Assembly (NCBI GenBank): GCA_035685165.1
Contig: DASRBI010000019.1
Coordinates: forward strand, 124,001 to 188,000
Direction: 5' to 3'
DNA: 64,000 nt
Source: DATFDN01 sp035685165
Lineage (GTDB): Bacteria > Pseudomonadota > Alphaproteobacteria > Acetobacterales > Acetobacteraceae
A program made the translations under genes and the position numbers. This document shows, one piece after another, positions 32,924 to 42,258 of this stretch. The notes below the pieces were generated by a model, which saw only the letters and a list, made by a program, of their open reading frames with translations, was not told where the DNA came from and did no database searches. Numbering within the stretch: position 1 is the stretch's first letter; each line of letters starts with the position of its first letter.

Positions 32924-35125
32924 ATGCTGCAGAGTTCCGCGGCGCCGGCGGCACCGTCGCGCGGGCCGGCAATGGGTGAGCAGAGGGATACCAGCGGGGA
33001 GAATCCGGCGGAACCCGCGCGCGCGCTGCTTGGGATGCTGCGCCGGCGGTTATGGGTGATTCTGCTCTGCGCCGCCGCGGTGCCGGTGCTGGCCGCGCTG
33101 GCGCTGCACCAGACGCCGCCTCGCTACACCGCTGCCGGATCGCTGGTCTATGACCCGAACGAGTACCGCCCGCGCGAGCTGCAAAGTATCCTCCGCACCG
33201 ACCCGCCGACCGAGGCGACGCTCGGCAGTCAGGCGGAGGTGCTGGGCGGCCTGGAACTGATCGAGCGGGTGGCGACGGCGCTCAACCTGTTCGCCGATCC
33301 CGCCTTCAACGCCGCGCTGCGCCAGCCTGGCGCGCTGCACCGCATACTCGTCCGGCTCGGAGCGGCGTCGGCGACACCAGTTGATCCGGCATCGGAGCCG
33401 GCGCGCAACGCGGTGCTGCTTGCCGCGCAGCAGGCGCTGACGGTGAAGGCGGAGCCGGGTTCGCACGTGCTCGCCGTCTCGTTCACCGCCGGCGATCCGG
33501 TGCTGGCGGCGGCGGTGGTCAACCGGCTGATGGATTTCTACGTGCGCGATCAGCTCGCGGCGAAATTCCGCGCCGTGCGGCGTGCGCAGGACTGGCTCGA
33601 AAGCCGCGCCCAGGAGCTGCGCGAGGAGGTGCGTGCGGAGGAAGATCGGATCGAGCACTACCGTGCCCAACAAGGAATGGTGCGAGGGATGCACGCCGGC
33701 CTGGACGCCGAGCAGATCAGCACGATCACGGACAACCTCGCACGGGCGCGCGGCGAGCTGGCGCAGGCAGAGGGCCGGCTCGAGGCCGCGCGGGGCGGTG
33801 CCGGCGCGGCGGCGCTCGCGGGCGTGACGCCGAGCGTGGTGGACGCTCAGCAAGCGGCCGACTTGATTGCAGCGGAAATCCGCCGCCGCGCGGCGACGCT
33901 CGGCCCGAACCATCCCGAGATGCGCGCGCTCCGCCAGCAGCTCGCGGCGGCGGAGGCTGCGGTCGGCGCGGCGCGCGCGCGCGTGGTGAGCGCGACCGAA
34001 GCCGAGGTGCGTGCGGCGCGCGGGCGCGTGGCCGCGCTGGAGCAGGACTTGGCGGCCGCGCAGGCGCGCGCGCAGACCCAGGCGGAGGCGGAGACGCCGC
34101 TGCACGCGATGGAACGCGATCTCGACGCCTCGCGCACCCTGCTTCAGTCGGTGCTCGACCGGCTGCAGGAGATCCGCGCGCAGGCGGCGGTGGAGAGCGC
34201 CGACGCACGCGAAATCTCGCTCGCCCTGCCGCCAACGGCCCCGAGTTTTCCCCGCACCCGGCCGATGCTGGCCGCTGCGGGGGCGTTCGGCCTCGTGTTC
34301 GGCCTGATGGCAGCCTACACGATGGACCTCGCCGACACCTCGCTGGGGAGCGGGGAGGATGTGCGGCGGCATCTGCGGCTGCGCTGCTTGGCTCTGATAC
34401 CGCGCGTGCGCCGGCGCGCCCTGCGCGGCGCCCTGCTTTGCGAGCACGCCGTCGCCGCGCCGATGTCGGCCTTTGCCGAGCAGGTGCGTGCGCTGCGAAC
34501 CGGGCTGTGGCTTGGCCATGAGCGGCCGCGCATCGTCGCCGTGGCGGCGGCGCGGCCTGGCGAGGGCAAAACGACCGTCGTGCTGTCGCTCGCCCGCTCG
34601 GCGGCGCTGAGCGGCGAGCGCGTGGTAGCGCTCGATTGCGACATGCGCCGTCCCTCGTTCGGCCGCCTGCTCGGCGGCGAGGGCGAGCCGGGGCTCGGTG
34701 AGGTGCTGCGCGGCGCGGCGACGCTGGAGGCGGTGCTGCGCCGCGACCATCTGACCAATCTCGATTTCATCCCGGCCGGCGATGCCGGGCCGGAGACGCT
34801 GAGCCTCTTGATGTCGGAGGCGATGGCGCGGCTGCTGCAGCAGCTCCGCGCCGACTACGACTTCGTGCTGATGGATGCCCCGCCGGCGCACGCGATGGCC
34901 GATGCGCGCGTGATTGCCCATCTTGCCGATGCGACCCTGGTTTGCGCGCGCTGGCGCGCCACGCCGCGCGCAGTGGTGCAGAGCGCGCTCGAGATGATCG
35001 AAGCGGCGGGCGCGACCGTGGTCGGCGTGGCGCTGACGCGCGTCGATCTTCGTGTGCATCGCCGCTCCGGCGCCGCCGATGCCGAACTCTGCCATCGGCG
35101 CTACCGGCAATACTGGCGTGTCTAG
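32924..35125 (+). CDS. Wzc/GumC-like polysaccharide co-polymerase with BY-kinase domain
   Basis: 733 residues. An N-terminal Wzz domain is bounded by two membrane helices (LWVILLCAAAVPVLAALAL near 45 and PMLAAAGAFGLVFGLMAAYT near 450), with a long periplasmic coiled coil between. The cytoplasmic part is a bacterial tyrosine kinase: Walker A AARPGEGKTTVVLSLARS, Walker A' VALDCDMRRPSFGRL and Walker B YDFVLMDAPPAH. The C-terminal tail is short, with only two Tyr (CHRRYRQYWRV). It sets polymer length with the Wza-like channel encoded divergently. The GT-C/flippase gene overlaps its stop. Confidence 0.9.
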   Translation: MLQSSAAPAAPSRGPAMGEQRDTSGENPAEPARALLGMLRRRLWVILLCAAAVPVLAALALHQTPPRYTAAGSLVYDPNEYRPRELQSILRTDPPTEATLGSQAEVLGGLELIERVATALNLFADPAFNAALRQPGALHRILVRLGAASATPVDPASEPARNAVLLAAQQALTVKAEPGSHVLAVSFTAGDPVLAAAVVNRLMDFYVRDQLAAKFRAVRRAQDWLESRAQELREEVRAEEDRIEHYRAQQGMVRGMHAGLDAEQISTITDNLARARGELAQAEGRLEAARGGAGAAALAGVTPSVVDAQQAADLIAAEIRRRAATLGPNHPEMRALRQQLAAAEAAVGAARARVVSATEAEVRAARGRVAALEQDLAAAQARAQTQAEAETPLHAMERDLDASRTLLQSVLDRLQEIRAQAAVESADAREISLALPPTAPSFPRTRPMLAAAGAFGLVFGLMAAYTMDLADTSLGSGEDVRRHLRLRCLALIPRVRRRALRGALLCEHAVAAPMSAFAEQVRALRTGLWLGHERPRIVAVAAARPGEGKTTVVLSLARSAALSGERVVALDCDMRRPSFGRLLGGEGEPGLGEVLRGAATLEAVLRRDHLTNLDFIPAGDAGPETLSLLMSEAMARLLQQLRADYDFVLMDAPPAHAMADARVIAHLADATLVCARWRATPRAVVQSALEMIEAAGATVVGVALTRVDLRVHRRSGAADAELCHRRYRQYWRV

Positions 35126-37832
35126 GCCGCCGCGCTTGCTCGTTGCGCTGCTTGCGGCGGCGCCGCTGCTGTGGCCGGCGCTGCTGAACGGCTACCCGCT
35201 CGTGTTCTCCGACACGGGCACATATCTCTCGCAGATCCCGCACCATTATCTCGGCTGGGACCGGCCGCCCTTCTACAGCGCGTTCCTGTTCGCGCTTGAC
35301 TGGGACACGACGACGTGGACCGCGATCGTTGCGCAGGCGCTGATCGCCGCCTGGGTTCTGGACGCGACGCGGCGCGGGTTCGCCCCGCAGGCCTCGCCGT
35401 GGCGGACCCTCATTGCCTCCTTCCTGCTGGCCGCTGTCTCGCCGCTGCCCTTCGTGGCGGCGGAGCTGATGCCGGACCTGTTCACCGGCTTGATGGTGCT
35501 GGCGATCGTGCTGCTCGGGCTGCGGGCGGATTGCTTCGCGCGCACGGAGCACGCCGGCCTCGCCGCCCTGGTCGCCTTTAGCGTGACTTCGCACCTGAGC
35601 AATCTTCCGATCGCGCTTGTCTTGGGCGCGGTCGTTACGTGTTTCCGGCGGCGCGCCGCTTGGGTGTTCGCGCCGGTGCTGATCGGCTCGCTGGCGCTGA
35701 GTGCGGTCAACCTCGTCGGCCGTGGCACTCTGGCGCTGGCCCCCTACGGTGACATCTTTCTGCTTGCGCGCAGCCTCTATGACGGCCCGGGAATGCGCGT
35801 GCTCGCGCGAGAGTGCCCGCGATCGGGATGGCGGCTTTGCGCTTGGCGCAACGACATGCCGCCGAGCGCTGACGAGTTCCTCTGGCGCGCCGACAGCCCG
35901 CTCAACCGCGCTGGCGGACCGAAGGCGGTGAGCGTCGAGGCGGGCGCGATCGTGCGCGCCGCCGTGCTCAGCGAACCCGGCGACACGCTGCGAGCGGTTG
36001 CGAAAAACACCGCCCGCCAGTTGACGCGGTTCGCGAGCGGCGACGGGCTGCATTCCTGGCCGACCACTGTAACGCCCTGGGTGATGCGCGATTTCCCGGC
36101 CTTCGAGCGCGCCGCCTATGCGGCGGCGCGGCAGACGCGGGGCGCGGTGCTGGTGCCTCAATGGCTCCGGGCGCTGCACTGGGCAGCGGCGATCGGCGGC
36201 GCGTGCGCCTCGGCGCTGTTGGCGGCCTGGTGGTGGAACCGTGACCGGCGACGTGCGGCGGTGCTGCTCGCCTGTCTCGCGGCGCTGCTCGTGAACGCGG
36301 CGGTGACGGGTGCGCTGTCGGGCCCGCATGACCGCTATCAGAGCCGGGTGATGTGGCTGCCGCTCGTCCTCTTGGCGGTGCTGCCGCGCTGCAAGCTGCC
36401 GCACACGGTGAAGCTTCGGCGGGCGGCAGTCCCGCCTCTCGGCAGCGCATTCTGGTGCGCGGCGGAGGCGGCGACCTCCGGTGCCCTGTCGTTCGCGGGC
36501 GCGTTCCTTCTCGCACGCATGATCGGCGCGGCCGAGATCGGCGTCGGCGCGGGCGTGACCGCCATCCATGTCCTGCTGTGGGTTGGCACGAACGCGGTGC
36601 TGGCGGACGCGATCGTGCAGCGGGCGGCGCTTGACGAAGAGGAGGCCGGAAGCGCGATCGCGGCCGGATTGCTGATCGGATTCGCCGCGGCGGCATTGCA
36701 GGGCGCAGCCTTCATACCGTTGCGGATCGGCTTGCACGATCCGCGGCTGGCGCCCATGTGCCTCGCGCTCGCCTTGCCCTTGCCGCTGGTAGGTGCGGCG
36801 GGGCCGGTGCAGGGCTTGTTTACGCGGGCGCGCGACTACCGGCGCCTCGCTCTCCGCTCGGGTCTCGGGCAGGGCGCCGGGCTGGCGGCTGGGCTTCTCG
36901 TCGCCGCGCAGGGCGGCGGGGCCTGGGCGATCATCGCGCAGCAGGCGACGGTTTCGTTGGCAGGCGCGGCGGTGCTGCTCGCGGGCGGCGGCTGGCGGGC
37001 GCGCTGGGCCTGGCGGCCCCATGCTCTTGCCGGGCTGTTCCGCATTGGCGTGCCGCTGGCCGGCAGCACGCTGATCCTCACGGCGCGCTACCGCCTGTTC
37101 GCGCTTGCGGTGGGCGGCGTGGCGGGGCCGGCCGTGCTCGGTCAGGTGCACATGGCGTTCCGGCTGGTCGACACCGTGCGCGAGCTGGCATCGACGGCGA
37201 TGTGGCGGCTCCTTCTGCCGTCACTGGCGGAATGCCAGCATGATCGTCGGGCCTTGCTGGCTTCAGTCGACGCCGCTGTGCGGGTGATCGCGGCAACACT
37301 CGTGCCGCTCTGCGCGGCGCTGGCGGCGCTGACCGGCCCGATGCTCGCCGCGTGGCTCGGCCGGGGATGGACGCCGGCCGGCCGCGCGGCGCTGCCGCTC
37401 GCCGCCCTTGCCGCGTGGATGTTCGTGACCTTCCCCGGCGGTGTGGCCGCGGTCGCCGCGGGCGCGCCGCAATACGGGCTGCGGGCGCAGGCAATGATCG
37501 CGGCGTTGGCCTTGCTGTTGATGCTGCTGCTGCGGCCGCAAACGCCGCTCGGGGCCGCGGCCGCCTGGCTTGCCGCGCATCTGGCGGTCGCGCCCTACGC
37601 TGCGATGACCACCGCGCGCGTACTCGGATGCAGGCCGCTTCGCCCGATCGCCGCCGGCGTGCCCGGACTGGCGCTCGCGGCGGCGGGCGCCGCTGCCGCG
37701 GCCGGGCTTAGACACCTCTTCGGTGCCGCCGGCCTCGGCTGCGGCGTCGCCGCGCTCGGCCTCGCGGCGGCGGTGCTCTGGCTCAGGCCGCCTGTTTGGC
37801 CCGCGCGGCTTCGATCGCTTGCCAGATCCTGA
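35118..37832 (+). CDS. Fused GT-C-like membrane protein and Wzx-type flippase
   Basis: 904 residues from the GTG at 35118, which overlaps the kinase stop (GTGTCTAG); in-frame ATGs at 35079 and 35052 are alternatives. Residues 1 to about 430 hold many membrane helices. The first external loop contains FSDTGTYLSQ and then GWDRPPFYSAFL, similar to the Asp-containing loop and PPL motif of ArnT/PMT-type GT-C transferases. From about 440 (SAFWCAAEAATSGALSFAGA) to the end it reads like a polysaccharide flippase: LLARMIGAAEIGVGAGVTA, RDYRRLALRSGLGQGAGL, VGGVAGPAVLGQVHMAFRLV. No stop or restart separates the halves. The 3' end overlaps the convergent molybdenum subunit gene by 50 bases. Confidence 0.78.
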   Translation: MSRPPRLLVALLAAAPLLWPALLNGYPLVFSDTGTYLSQIPHHYLGWDRPPFYSAFLFALDWDTTTWTAIVAQALIAAWVLDATRRGFAPQASPWRTLIASFLLAAVSPLPFVAAELMPDLFTGLMVLAIVLLGLRADCFARTEHAGLAALVAFSVTSHLSNLPIALVLGAVVTCFRRRAAWVFAPVLIGSLALSAVNLVGRGTLALAPYGDIFLLARSLYDGPGMRVLARECPRSGWRLCAWRNDMPPSADEFLWRADSPLNRAGGPKAVSVEAGAIVRAAVLSEPGDTLRAVAKNTARQLTRFASGDGLHSWPTTVTPWVMRDFPAFERAAYAAARQTRGAVLVPQWLRALHWAAAIGGACASALLAAWWWNRDRRRAAVLLACLAALLVNAAVTGALSGPHDRYQSRVMWLPLVLLAVLPRCKLPHTVKLRRAAVPPLGSAFWCAAEAATSGALSFAGAFLLARMIGAAEIGVGAGVTAIHVLLWVGTNAVLADAIVQRAALDEEEAGSAIAAGLLIGFAAAALQGAAFIPLRIGLHDPRLAPMCLALALPLPLVGAAGPVQGLFTRARDYRRLALRSGLGQGAGLAAGLLVAAQGGGAWAIIAQQATVSLAGAAVLLAGGGWRARWAWRPHALAGLFRIGVPLAGSTLILTARYRLFALAVGGVAGPAVLGQVHMAFRLVDTVRELASTAMWRLLLPSLAECQHDRRALLASVDAAVRVIAATLVPLCAALAALTGPMLAAWLGRGWTPAGRAALPLAALAAWMFVTFPGGVAAVAAGAPQYGLRAQAMIAALALLLMLLLRPQTPLGAAAAWLAAHLAVAPYAAMTTARVLGCRPLRPIAAGVPGLALAAAGAAAAAGLRHLFGAAGLGCGVAALGLAAAVLWLRPPVWPARLRSLARS

Positions 37833-40167
37833 GCGGTGTCGCCGGCATATCGATATGCGTGATGCCGAACTCCGACAGCGCATCGACGAGCGCGTTCATC
37901 ACCGAAGGCAGCGCCCCGGCGCAGCCCGCTTCGCCGCAGCCCTTCACGCCGAGCACGTTCGTTTTGCACGGCGAGGGCTGGCTCGCGAAGCTCATCGGGG
38001 GCACCTCGACGGCGCGCGGCAGGGCGTAATCCATGAACGAGCCCGATAGCGGCTGGCCCTGCTCGTCATAGACGACGCGCTCCAGCAGCGCCTGCCCGAT
38101 CCCCTGCACGACGCCGCCATGCGCCTGTCCCTCGACCAGCAGCGGGTTCACGATCACGCCGAAATCGTTGACCATCGTGTAGCGCACGACCTCGGCGACG
38201 CCGGTGTCGGGATCGACCTCCACCTCGGCGATGTGGCAGCCGTTCGGATAGGCGAAGGGCGGGCTCTGCGCGATATGGCTGACCGAGAGCGTGTCCGGCA
38301 CCCCTTCGGGCAACGCGATGGTGCCGGTGCGCAGACGGTCCGCAAGCTCCATGATGCCGATCGCCCGGTCGGTGCCGGCGATGCGGAAGCGCCCGCCGCC
38401 GCGCCCGACTTCGAACTCGATGTCGGCCTCGGCGGCCTCCAGCACATGCGCGGCGATCTTACGGCCCTGCTCGATCACGCGCTCGCTCGCTTCCCAGATC
38501 GCGGTGCCGCTCGCCATCAGCGATTTCGATCCGCCGGTGCCGCCGCCGGCGAGCAGCTCGTCGGAATCGCCCTGCAAGAGATTGATGCGCTCGAACGGAA
38601 TGCCGAGCCTTGACGCGAGCACCTGCGCGAACGGCGTCGCGTGCCCCTGACCGTAATCGAGCGTGCCAGTGATGATCGTCACCGAGCCGTCGTCCTCGAA
38701 GCGAATGCCGCCCATCTCGGGCGAGGGCGGGCCGGTGACTTCGAGATACTGGCCGATGCCGATGCCGCGCAGCTTGCCGCGCTCGCGGCTTTCCCGCTTG
38801 CGGGCGGGGAAACCGTCCCAGTCCGCCGCCTCCAGCGCCTTGTTCAGCACGGTCGTAAAGTCGCCGCTGTCATACACGGTGCCGGCTGGCGTCGTGTACG
38901 GGAAGGCGTCGGGCTTGATGTGGTTGCGGCGGCGGATTTCGGCGCGGTCGATGCCGATCTGGCGCGCAGCGGTGTCGAGCAGGCGCTCGATATAATAGTT
39001 GCCTTCAGGACGACCGGCGCCGCGATAGGGGCCGACCGGGGTGGTGTTGGTGAACATCGCCTTCGACGTCACCTCCTGCAGCGGCGTCGCGTACACCCCG
39101 ATCGTGTTCTTCACCACGTTGCCAGTGGGCTGAAGCACGGTGCCGTTGGAGAGATAGGCGCCGATATTGCCGTAGCCCGTCACGCGTAGCGCGAGGATGC
39201 GGCCCTCCGCGTCGAGCGCGAGTTCCTGCATGAACTCATGCGCCCGGCCGTGGCTGTCGGAGAGGAAGCTCTCGCTTCGTTCGTCGCGCCACTTTACCGG
39301 GCGGCCCAGCACGCGCGCGGCGTGCAGGATGGCAATATACTCCGGGTAGCAGGAGGATTTCATCCCGAAACTGCCACCCACATTGCCGGTCAGCACGCGC
39401 ACCTTCTCCTTCGGCGCGTGCAGCACGCTCATCAGCAAGTTCCGCATGGGGAACGTGCCCTGGCAGCCGAGGCGAAGCGTCCAGCGTTCGCTGGCCGGGT
39501 CGTATTCGCCGATAGCGCTGCGCGGCTCCATGGGACACACGACCACGCGCGAATTGAGAATCTTCATCCGCACCACGTGCGCGGCGCGCGCGAAGGCGGC
39601 GGCGACCTGCTCGGTGTCGCCGTGGTGGAAATCGAGGATCACGTTGCCGGGCGTTGCGTCGTGCACGAGCGGCGCGCCGGCGGCGGCGGCCTGTTCGGCG
39701 GTTGTGACGGCGGGCAGCGGGTCGATGTCGAGCACCACGGCTTCCGCGCCGTCGCGCGCCTGCTTGGACGTTTCGGCAATGACCACCGCGACCGGATCGC
39801 CGACGAACCGCACCTTGTCGGTGGTGAGCGGCGGCTGCTTCGGCTTTGGCATGTCCGAGCCGTCGCGGTTTTTGAAGGCCTGGCCGGACGGCATCGGCCC
39901 GAGGCCGGCTGCGACCAAATCGGCGCCGGTGAACACGCCGAGCACGCCCGGCATCGCCTTCGCCGCCGCGGTGTCGATGCCACGAATGATCCCGTGCCCG
40001 TAAGGGCTGCGGACCATGACGGCGTACGCCTGGCCGGGCAGGTTGATGTCGTCGGTGTAGCGGCCCTCGCCGCGCAGGAGCTTGGGGTCTTCCTTGCGCG
40101 GCACCGGCTGGCCGATGGCGTATTTGTGTTCGTCCGCGAGCAGGGCGTTGTCGAAGGGCGCGTTCAT
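37783..40167 (-). CDS. Xanthine dehydrogenase-family molybdopterin-binding subunit (CoxL form II-like)
   Basis: 794 residues, the large catalytic subunit of a molybdenum hydroxylase. It begins with the aldehyde oxidase/xanthine dehydrogenase a/b hammerhead (AIGQPVPRKEDPKLLRGEG). The active-site loop is GPYRGAGRPEGNYYIE: AYRGAGR-type as in form II CoxL, not the AYxCSFR of true CO dehydrogenase. The catalytic Glu is in GVKGCGEAGCAGALPS. The FAD and iron-sulfur subunits, normally adjacent, are absent from the window. Hence CO oxidation is unlikely; an aldehyde or N-heterocycle is more probable. Partner subunits must come from elsewhere. Confidence 0.87.
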   Translation of the reverse strand: MNAPFDNALLADEHKYAIGQPVPRKEDPKLLRGEGRYTDDINLPGQAYAVMVRSPYGHGIIRGIDTAAAKAMPGVLGVFTGADLVAAGLGPMPSGQAFKNRDGSDMPKPKQPPLTTDKVRFVGDPVAVVIAETSKQARDGAEAVVLDIDPLPAVTTAEQAAAAGAPLVHDATPGNVILDFHHGDTEQVAAAFARAAHVVRMKILNSRVVVCPMEPRSAIGEYDPASERWTLRLGCQGTFPMRNLLMSVLHAPKEKVRVLTGNVGGSFGMKSSCYPEYIAILHAARVLGRPVKWRDERSESFLSDSHGRAHEFMQELALDAEGRILALRVTGYGNIGAYLSNGTVLQPTGNVVKNTIGVYATPLQEVTSKAMFTNTTPVGPYRGAGRPEGNYYIERLLDTAARQIGIDRAEIRRRNHIKPDAFPYTTPAGTVYDSGDFTTVLNKALEAADWDGFPARKRESRERGKLRGIGIGQYLEVTGPPSPEMGGIRFEDDGSVTIITGTLDYGQGHATPFAQVLASRLGIPFERINLLQGDSDELLAGGGTGGSKSLMASGTAIWEASERVIEQGRKIAAHVLEAAEADIEFEVGRGGGRFRIAGTDRAIGIMELADRLRTGTIALPEGVPDTLSVSHIAQSPPFAYPNGCHIAEVEVDPDTGVAEVVRYTMVNDFGVIVNPLLVEGQAHGGVVQGIGQALLERVVYDEQGQPLSGSFMDYALPRAVEVPPMSFASQPSPCKTNVLGVKGCGEAGCAGALPSVMNALVDALSEFGITHIDMPATPLRIWQAIEAARAKQAA

Positions 40168-40468
40168 GTCGCTGCTTGTTCCCGTGCTGAGCTGTGCGGG
40201 GACCGGGCTGGTCCTGAAGCGAAGGACCAGCGTTCACGGAACATGGCGCGCTGCGGCTCTGCGGGCAAGGCTTGGGTCTGGTTTTGCCGCAGCCAGCCGG
40301 CAGGTGCCGGGCGGCGCTTCGCGTCCGCTCGGTGGCCGCCCGCGACAGCGGAAATCCACGCGCAGCGCACTGAAACTACTTTCGTTTCGTCGATGCACGC
40401 TTGCGCGAGCATGACGGTTCACGGCACGCCGCTTATTTCCAAGCAGCGCGAATGAGCTCTAGTGGATC
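40168..40468. other. Intergenic stretch without features
   Basis: 301 bases between the aldo/keto reductase stop and the molybdenum subunit start. The short frames in it are arginine-rich shadows. I see no repeat, RNA or clear promoter, though the promoter of the molybdenum subunit gene should lie here. Confidence 0.4.
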
Positions 40469-41434
40469 CTATTGCTGCAGGCGCGCGAGGAGCGCCGGCG
40501 GCAAGGGACCTTTCAGTGCCGCCTGGGCGGCGTGCTCGAACTGCTCGCTCGTTGCGATACCGATCAGCGCGGTCGCGATCAGCTCCTCGCTGATCGCGAA
40601 GCGCACGGCAAGCTCGGCAAGCGTCGCCGCGCCCGCCTCGGCGAGCAGCGGCTGAAAGCGCACTGCCTGCGCCATATCGGTGGCGTAGTCGGGGCCCGAG
40701 CCGATCGGTTCGGGCGGCGGGCTGGCGATCGGATGCCGCTCGGCGCTGCCCGACAAGGCGCCGCCGGCAAGGATGCGGATGCCGATCGCGCCCATGCGGG
40801 CCGCCCGCATCCGCTGCAGCAGGCCGGCATAGTCCTGCACGGATGCCGATCGCGGGCGCGCTCCGGCGGCGGTGGGATTGAGCAGGTTGTAGCTGATCTG
40901 CGCGGTATCGAACGCGCCTGAATCGGCGATCTTGTGCAAGCATGGCGTCTCGCCCACGGCGGTGATGCCGATGAAGCGAGTCTTGCCTTGGTGGCGGAGC
41001 GCGTCGAAGGCGGGCACCACATCGTTCAGTACCATCTCGGGGGTGAGCGTCTCGCCGCTCCCCGACGCGGTGATCGCGTTGTGCAGATGCAGGATGTCGA
41101 CGCTGTCGCGGCCGAGGCGGCGCAGGCTTGCTTCCAGGCTCGTCGCCGCCGCCTTGGCGATGTCGCCCTTTTCCTCGGCGCGCAAGCGCACCTTGGTGCC
41201 GATGCGGATATCCGGTTTCAGCGCGGCGAGCACGCGGCCGAGATTGCGTTCGGACTCGCCGTGCCCGTACGAGGGCGCGGTGTCGAAGTAGGTGACGCCG
41301 AGTTCGAGCGCGCGGGCGACGGTGCGTTCCTGCTCGGGGGGGTCGCCGCGGACCATCAACCCGCCCACGGCGCCGCAGCCGAAGCCGAGCACCGAAACCT
41401 GCAAGCCGGTGCGTCCCAATGTGCGCGTGAGCAT
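40469..41434 (-). CDS. Aldo/keto reductase
   Basis: 321 residues with a TIM-barrel. The catalytic tetrad is recognisable: Asp and Tyr in VTYFDTAPSYGHGESERNLG, Lys in RIGTKVRLRAEE and His in DILHLHNAI. The family reduces aldehydes and ketones with NADPH, or oxidises sugars. It resembles the D-threo-aldose/L-galactose dehydrogenase-like group (GFGCGAVGGLMVRGDPPEQE), though the substrate is uncertain. AGGAGG lies 7 bases before the ATG. It follows the DUF2066 gene on the same strand, 20 bases after its stop. Confidence 0.85.
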   Translation of the reverse strand: MLTRTLGRTGLQVSVLGFGCGAVGGLMVRGDPPEQERTVARALELGVTYFDTAPSYGHGESERNLGRVLAALKPDIRIGTKVRLRAEEKGDIAKAAATSLEASLRRLGRDSVDILHLHNAITASGSGETLTPEMVLNDVVPAFDALRHQGKTRFIGITAVGETPCLHKIADSGAFDTAQISYNLLNPTAAGARPRSASVQDYAGLLQRMRAARMGAIGIRILAGGALSGSAERHPIASPPPEPIGSGPDYATDMAQAVRFQPLLAEAGAATLAELAVRFAISEELIATALIGIATSEQFEHAAQAALKGPLPPALLARLQQ

Positions 41435-41454
41435 TGCCGTCCTCCTGTTCCGAG

Positions 41455-42258
41455 TTATGGCGTTCCCGTGCCGTGCGCGAGCAGCACCGCGCCGCGGATC
41501 ATGTTCTCGAACGCCTGGTCGAAGCCGACGCCGCTGATCTGCCATTCGTGCTCCGCGCCGCCAGTGCTCAGGCGCCACGTGCCGACCCAGCCCATGGCGT
41601 GGACGTCCCAGGCGAGCGAGCCGGTGACGCGGAGCTGGTGGGGATCGGGCGCACCGAGCGGGGCGGGGAAGCCGACCAGGGGCAGGCCCCAGGCGGCGAT
41701 GTCGTCCGCGGTCGGGAAGTGCACGCCAAGCCCGTAGGAGGCGGCGATGCGGATGATCGCCTCGCGCATTTCCGCCGCGCGCGGCGCGTCGATCGAGAGG
41801 AAATACGGATCCTCGTCGCGGCGGACGATGACAATGGGCGTCAGCAGCGGGCGCGGGCCGCGCCAAGGCGGGGCGCCGAGCGCGGCGAGCGCGGCGTCGA
41901 TCTTTGCTGGATCGAAGTGGACGGTGAGCTCGTAGGAGCGGTCGTAGGTGCCCTGGTCGTCGTGATGCAGGAACCACGCGCGCGGATCGACATAGGTATA
42001 GGACGCAACGAGCGTGTCAGCCTGGGCAGCGAGCGCGGCAACCCTGGGATCGTCGACAAGCTTCGGCGCACCGGCGACCTTCACCAGCACCTCGGTCAGC
42101 GTCTCGGCGAAGCCTAGCGGGCGCTGGCGCATGTCGGTGCCGGTGACGATGGCGGTGGCCTGATAGAGCGCGGGGTCCTGCTGCGCGCTCACGCCCGTCG
42201 TCGTGGCGATGCACAGCAACGCCGCGAAACCAAGCCGCGCGTCCGGGCGGCGGGTCAT
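41455..42258 (-). CDS. DUF2066 domain protein, exported
   Basis: 267 residues with a signal peptide (GFAALLCIATTTGVSAQQ). The body shows the DUF2066 pattern: YQATAIVTGTDMRQRPLGFA, EVLVKVAGAPKLVDDPRV and TVHFDPAKIDAALAALG. The function of this family is not known; it is predicted periplasmic here. The ATG overlaps the stop of the lytic transglycosylase gene (ATGA). Together with that gene and the cupin gene it forms a three-gene coupled run. Confidence 0.8.
   Translation of the reverse strand: MTRRPDARLGFAALLCIATTTGVSAQQDPALYQATAIVTGTDMRQRPLGFAETLTEVLVKVAGAPKLVDDPRVAALAAQADTLVASYTYVDPRAWFLHHDDQGTYDRSYELTVHFDPAKIDAALAALGAPPWRGPRPLLTPIVIVRRDEDPYFLSIDAPRAAEMREAIIRIAASYGLGVHFPTADDIAAWGLPLVGFPAPLGAPDPHQLRVTGSLAWDVHAMGWVGTWRLSTGGAEHEWQISGVGFDQAFENMIRGAVLLAHGTGTP

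Noticed and set aside
33050..35110. A 686-residue minus-strand frame opposite the chain-length regulator
   Set aside because: Same compositional bias and no domain; the + strand has intact Walker motifs and helices.
34767..37151. A 794-residue frame on the minus strand
   Set aside because: It is Arg/Gln/His-rich, antisense to the kinase and the flippase fusion whose domains are clear, and a typical shadow of GC-rich coding DNA.
37783..40167. True aerobic CO dehydrogenase large subunit
   Set aside because: The active-site loop is PYRGAGR rather than AYxCSFR, and the M and S subunits are missing.
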